Below are positions 61,299 through 64,000 of a stretch of DNA of 64,000 nucleotides, piece by piece. Origin of the DNA: CAYLKK01 sp964412505. GTDB lineage: Bacteria; Pseudomonadota; Alphaproteobacteria; UBA3830; CAYLKK01. The notes beneath the pieces are model-generated. The model saw nothing but the letters and a program-made list of their open reading frames with translations, was not told the origin of the DNA and ran no database searches. The position numbers were made by a program, and so were the translations under genes. Location: contig CAYPOM010000002.1 in NCBI GenBank assembly GCA_964412505.1, forward strand, positions 1 to 64,000, in the 5' to 3' direction. Within the stretch, counting starts at the first letter, position 1. Every line of letters begins with the position of its first letter.

Positions 61299-62771
61299 TT
61301 AAATGACAAAATCAAGCTTACATACTGTATTAAGTATTTTATAAACATCCATTTTCAATTTATCTAAATTTTCAACGGAAGTTCCCTCAATTCTTAGTGT
61401 CAATTTCGCTTGTGTATTAGATGCTCTAATTAACCACCAACCAATATTAGATTCCACTCTAATTCCATCTATACTGATATATTCTATGTTTTTTGTATCT
61501 AGATATTGTTTTAATTCTTCAATAACAAGAAACTTTCTTCTGTCATCGCAAGTAACGCTTATTTCTGGAGTATTAAATCCATTCACGATATTAGCGAATA
61601 TATACTCTCCATTATTTTTTGCATTTGAAGCAAGTTCTAAAAAACGCAAAGCAGCGTATATCCCATCATCAAATCCATACCATCTATCTGCAAAGAAAAA
61701 ATGCCCACTAAACTCTCCAGCTAAGCTAGCATGTAGATACTTTAACGTTTTATGAATTACTGAGTGCCCAACTTTTTCAAAAACATGCTTCCCTCCTATT
61801 TGTTTTATATAATTAACAACAGACAAACTAGCTTTAATATCGCTTATGATTGTACTATTTGGAGCATTTTCTAATATACTTTTTGCAAATATAGCTAGTA
61901 ATTGATCACCATATAACATCTGTCCTTTATGGGTCACGACAACTACCCTATCTCCATCTCCGTCGAAAGCTATCCCGAAATCGCAACCACGCTCCTTTAT
62001 CACTTTTTTAATTTCCGTTAGGTTTTCATCTACAGTTGGATCCGGAGGTCTGTTTGGAAAACGTCCATCAATGCCATCGAAAATAACATGGTGTATTCCC
62101 GGTAACCTCTTAATTGCCTTTTTTATCATTATACTCGTTACGCCATTCCCGACATCCCAAACGACATTTAAATTTCCCAAAATGTTTAAACTATTTAGAA
62201 TCTCAGATAAATATCTATTGTGTATATCCTGAATAATTGTCTCTCGGCCTATCCCATCAATAAACTTCTGGTTTTCTAAAATTTTCAATAACTCCTGAAG
62301 ATCTGTCCCTACAAGTGGCTCATTTTTTAAAGAAATTTTAAAACCATTATGTTCTTTTGGATTATGTGAACCTGTTATCATTATACCGACATCATATTCA
62401 CCAACTGTAAGAGCATAAGAAACGATTGGAGTTGGACTTAATCCGATATTAGTTACATAGCATCCTGATTTAACTAACCCTCTAACTAAATTTTGTAAGA
62501 GAGGTTTAGAGGACAGTCTACCATCATATCCGACAACTACTTTTTTTTCTATATTTCTACTTTCTAGAAATGTAGCAATTCCTCGTCCGATAAGATATGC
62601 ATCTCTGTTGAATAAACTTTCATTATAAATACCGCGTATATCATACTCTCTAAAAATTGTTTCATCTATCATTACTGCATTTTCTAAGTTGCCATTATTG
62701 GGATAAAAAATCTTATAAAATTTTTTTATATATGTGACAAACTTCGGTTTTATGTAATCTTTATAAAACAT
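61299..62771 (-). CDS. Phosphomannomutase/phosphoglucomutase
   Basis: The 490-residue protein interconverts hexose-1- and hexose-6-phosphates, supplying sugars for LPS. It has FREYDIRGIYNESL, VVVGYDGRLSS, the active-site serine in IMITGSHNPKEHNGFK, the Mg site in GIAFDGDGDRVVVV, and GEFSGHFFF. An extra, N-terminal stretch of about 35 residues (MFYKDYIKPKFVTYIKKFYK and on) precedes the conserved start, unlike AlgC-type enzymes. The ATG at 62771 overlaps the upstream gene by 11 bases; a TTG at 62777 is also in frame. It may be a bifunctional PMM/PGM. Confidence 0.9.
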   Translation of the reverse strand: MFYKDYIKPKFVTYIKKFYKIFYPNNGNLENAVMIDETIFREYDIRGIYNESLFNRDAYLIGRGIATFLESRNIEKKVVVGYDGRLSSKPLLQNLVRGLVKSGCYVTNIGLSPTPIVSYALTVGEYDVGIMITGSHNPKEHNGFKISLKNEPLVGTDLQELLKILENQKFIDGIGRETIIQDIHNRYLSEILNSLNILGNLNVVWDVGNGVTSIMIKKAIKRLPGIHHVIFDGIDGRFPNRPPDPTVDENLTEIKKVIKERGCDFGIAFDGDGDRVVVVTHKGQMLYGDQLLAIFAKSILENAPNSTIISDIKASLSVVNYIKQIGGKHVFEKVGHSVIHKTLKYLHASLAGEFSGHFFFADRWYGFDDGIYAALRFLELASNAKNNGEYIFANIVNGFNTPEISVTCDDRRKFLVIEELKQYLDTKNIEYISIDGIRVESNIGWWLIRASNTQAKLTLRIEGTSVENLDKLKMDVYKILNTVCKLDFVI

Positions 62772-63321
62772 TTTCAATTTTTATGTAATATCTAGGGTGC
62801 TCTAAAGAGTTTACAGATTGAGATGAACTAAACATCCATCCAGAAAATATCAAATTATAACTACACTCTGAATTATATCTGTCTACTCGTTTCTCATATA
62901 CATTAACAAAAGCAGATATGCACAAATTCTGATCTGGAGCAGACCTAAAACACTTTTTTATAACGATTTTTAAATCTCCGAACTCAAAATGTTCATCGAC
63001 AAAAATTTTTTTCTTTATAGTTCTAACACCGCTTTTTTCGCATACTTGCACTGTAGCACTGTCGAGTGCAAGCGCAGTTTTATCAAATCTTTTATCAGTG
63101 TCACTCTCCACATCGCATACAGTATCTACATTCCAACAATACTTATCAGATACATCATTATCCATCTCTTCTGTGCCCGGTTTGTTATTAGAAGCGACAT
63201 TCACAAGATTATCTGTTGAACGAATATCTTCAACATCTACATCAGTCATGACACAAAATGCCAACTGTTGTAGAATAACGAGTTGTGACAAGCAGATTGT
63301 AATTTTTCTAGTAATTAGCAT
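62761..63321 (-). CDS. DUF2155-domain exported protein
   Basis: The 186-residue protein begins with a hydrophobic segment (KITICLSQLVILQQLAFCVM) that resembles a signal or anchor. The C-terminal part carries the DUF2155 pattern: KKIFVDEHFEFGDLKIVIKKC, then CISAFVNVYEK and the conserved LIFSGWMFSSSQSVNSLEHPRY, whose 'FSGWMFxSSxxxxxLEHPxYD' signature is well conserved in alphaproteobacteria. Function unknown; it is thought to be an envelope protein. The acidic linker (about residues 45-75) is unusual. It lies two bases before the FYDLN gene's stop and overlaps the mutase. Confidence 0.85.
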   Translation of the reverse strand: MLITRKITICLSQLVILQQLAFCVMTDVDVEDIRSTDNLVNVASNNKPGTEEMDNDVSDKYCWNVDTVCDVESDTDKRFDKTALALDSATVQVCEKSGVRTIKKKIFVDEHFEFGDLKIVIKKCFRSAPDQNLCISAFVNVYEKRVDRYNSECSYNLIFSGWMFSSSQSVNSLEHPRYYIKIENVL

Positions 63322-63323
63322 TA

Positions 63324-63566
63324 TTAAATCTGTATATCATCTGCGATTGTATCATCTTGTTCAAGATTACTGTCTTCACTATCATTATCTAATAAATTTA
63401 TACCTAAATCATCAAATTCTTTCGTCTTGCTTTTCTTTTTGAATATAAGCTCTTGTACAAATTGTTCACCACATTTCGGACAAGCTATATTGCTTTTATT
63501 AAAGTCATAATAATTTGTTGAACAATACAAACAGGACCTCTTACTCCCCCAACTTTTATCATACAT
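63324..63566 (-). CDS. FYDLN-type zinc-ribbon protein (TIGR02300-like)
   Basis: The 80-residue protein starts MYDKSWGSKRSCLYCSTNYY, with CxxC, then DFNKSNIACPKCGEQF, the second CxxC. This is the alphaproteobacterial TIGR02300/FYDLN acid family: a zinc ribbon followed by an acidic C-terminal tail (DDLGINLLDNDSEDSNLEQD). Function unknown; in many genomes it is near the aroA-cmk-rpsA genes. Here it is directly upstream of the DUF2155 gene with two bases between stop and start. Confidence 0.85.
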   Translation of the reverse strand: MYDKSWGSKRSCLYCSTNYYDFNKSNIACPKCGEQFVQELIFKKKSKTKEFDDLGINLLDNDSEDSNLEQDDTIADDIQI

Positions 63567-63731
63567 GATTATGTTCCTAAAAAACTATATGGAATCATAT
63601 GCTAATATACAATAAAAAGTCAACGGAAGTTATGTGCATTGTATCAAAGCGAAAAATAAATTACACTTAAAAACAGTAAAACAATCCTCTATTATTGATA
63701 TATTTTAATGACAACTCGCAATAAAAATTAC

Positions 63732-64000
63732 TTACTTTAATCCTGTTATTTTAAGAATTTCTTTGCGTAGATAAAGTTTTTCTGTTTCTCCGCTCATATT
63801 ATTCCAGTTTATTTGTATTTTTGAAGATAAGATTTTCTTTATGTTTTCAGAATTTGAAAAAAGATAATTCTTACCTTCGCTAATACATGGTATCGTTAGT
63901 ACCCAATCAGAATACTTATTCATAACTTTTTCTAGTTTTTTTAAAAAGTCATTCATTTGCAACATTTTTTTTGCACTATACAATTCTATTTGAGCGATAG
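63732..64000 (-). CDS. Unrecognised protein, C-terminal part (5' end beyond the window)
   Basis: The minus-strand frame is open to the right edge (IAQIELYSAKKMLQMNDFLK ... ILKITGLK). It is helical with no motif that I can recognise. The first plausible starts inside the window are at 63983 (TTG) and 63965 (ATG), but since the frame continues off the edge, the gene is probably longer. The 165-base gap between it and the FYDLN gene has no feature that I can support. Confidence 0.45.
   Translation of the reverse strand, partial: IAQIELYSAKKMLQMNDFLKKLEKVMNKYSDWVLTIPCISEGKNYLFSNSENIKKILSSKIQINWNNMSGETEKLYLRKEILKITGLK

Noticed and set aside
1..64000. CRISPR array, prophage, integron or restriction-modification system
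   Set aside because: I saw no regularly spaced repeats and no cas, phage structural, integrase-cassette or restriction genes; the only recombinase is a XerD-type one without mobile context.

Overview
The window is AT-rich, densely packed bacterial DNA that reads as an alphaproteobacterium living inside host cells. Support for this comes from genes typical of alphaproteobacteria (a DivL-type PAS kinase, DUF2948, DUF2155, the FYDLN zinc protein and an ftsH-tilS-cpoB cluster), many host-metabolite-type carriers (five MFS proteins and one AdiC-like antiporter), a biotin cluster of the kind passed among obligate intracellular bacteria, and decaying genes and mobile-element remnants. An order such as Holosporales or Rickettsiales fits, but I cannot fix the genus. 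The genome is Gram-negative with LPS: lptD, lptF, lptG, waaA, msbA and a DUF374 acyltransferase are all present.

Layout. 1-2.2 kb: the tail of an Rpn-type nuclease/transposase and a frameshifted secreted EK-rich protein. 2.3-7.4 kb: gatC, an AdiC-like permease, a TrmN6-like methylase, rplS, a ProP-like symporter and an RluC-type pseudouridine synthase. 7.4-12.6 kb: the biotin locus. bioB-bioF-bioH-like-bioC run leftward from a shared divergent promoter and bioD-bioA run rightward. bioC is cut off inside its SAM-binding motif and joined to a fragment of a leucine-rich-repeat gene. 12.7-20.1 kb: efp, three MFS genes, DUF2948, small secreted or membrane proteins, a XerD-type recombinase and rpiB. 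20.3-27.5 kb: a DivL-like pseudokinase, pyk and dnaKJ. 27.8-32.9 kb: msbA, a glycosyltransferase, glyA, a lone HAD domain, trxA and tRNA-Gly. 33-38 kb: udg, lptD, lptG and lptF. 38.4-44.5 kb: tRNA-Cys, folC, ftsH, tilS, cpoB and an SH3 protein. 44.8-51 kb: MFS, BON lipoprotein, DedA, an unknown 621-residue secreted Cys-rich protein and a ComM-type ATPase. 51-59 kb: a BI-1 protein, uppP, lon, a GGDEF protein, iscSU, a small heat-shock protein and a pseudopilin with a secreted partner. 59.2-64 kb: DUF374 acyltransferase, waaA, phosphomannomutase, DUF2155, FYDLN and an open-ended gene.

The most notable structure not explained by ordinary genes is a family of four related intergenic elements (44, 72, 278 and 280 bp). 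They share imperfect terminal inverted repeats, and the two long copies carry a broken N-terminal helix-turn-helix of an IS30-type transposase, so they look like MITEs made by internal deletion of an IS30 relative. Two copies abut promoters, and one appears to supply the -35 box of msbA. The other strong signals are the bioC/LRR chimera, the overlapping divergent bioB/bioD promoters around a perfect palindrome, and a DivL homologue that has lost both its phosphoacceptor residue and its ATP-binding motifs.

Functionally the window combines envelope building (LPS transport and Kdo transfer, lipid carrier recycling), protein quality control (DnaK/J, Lon, FtsH, Hsp20) and metabolite import. It also holds a biotin pathway that keeps the ring-assembly enzymes but has probably lost its own BioC-dependent pimeloyl supply. 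Promoters matching TTGnnn-17 bp-TAnnAT can be read in front of many genes.
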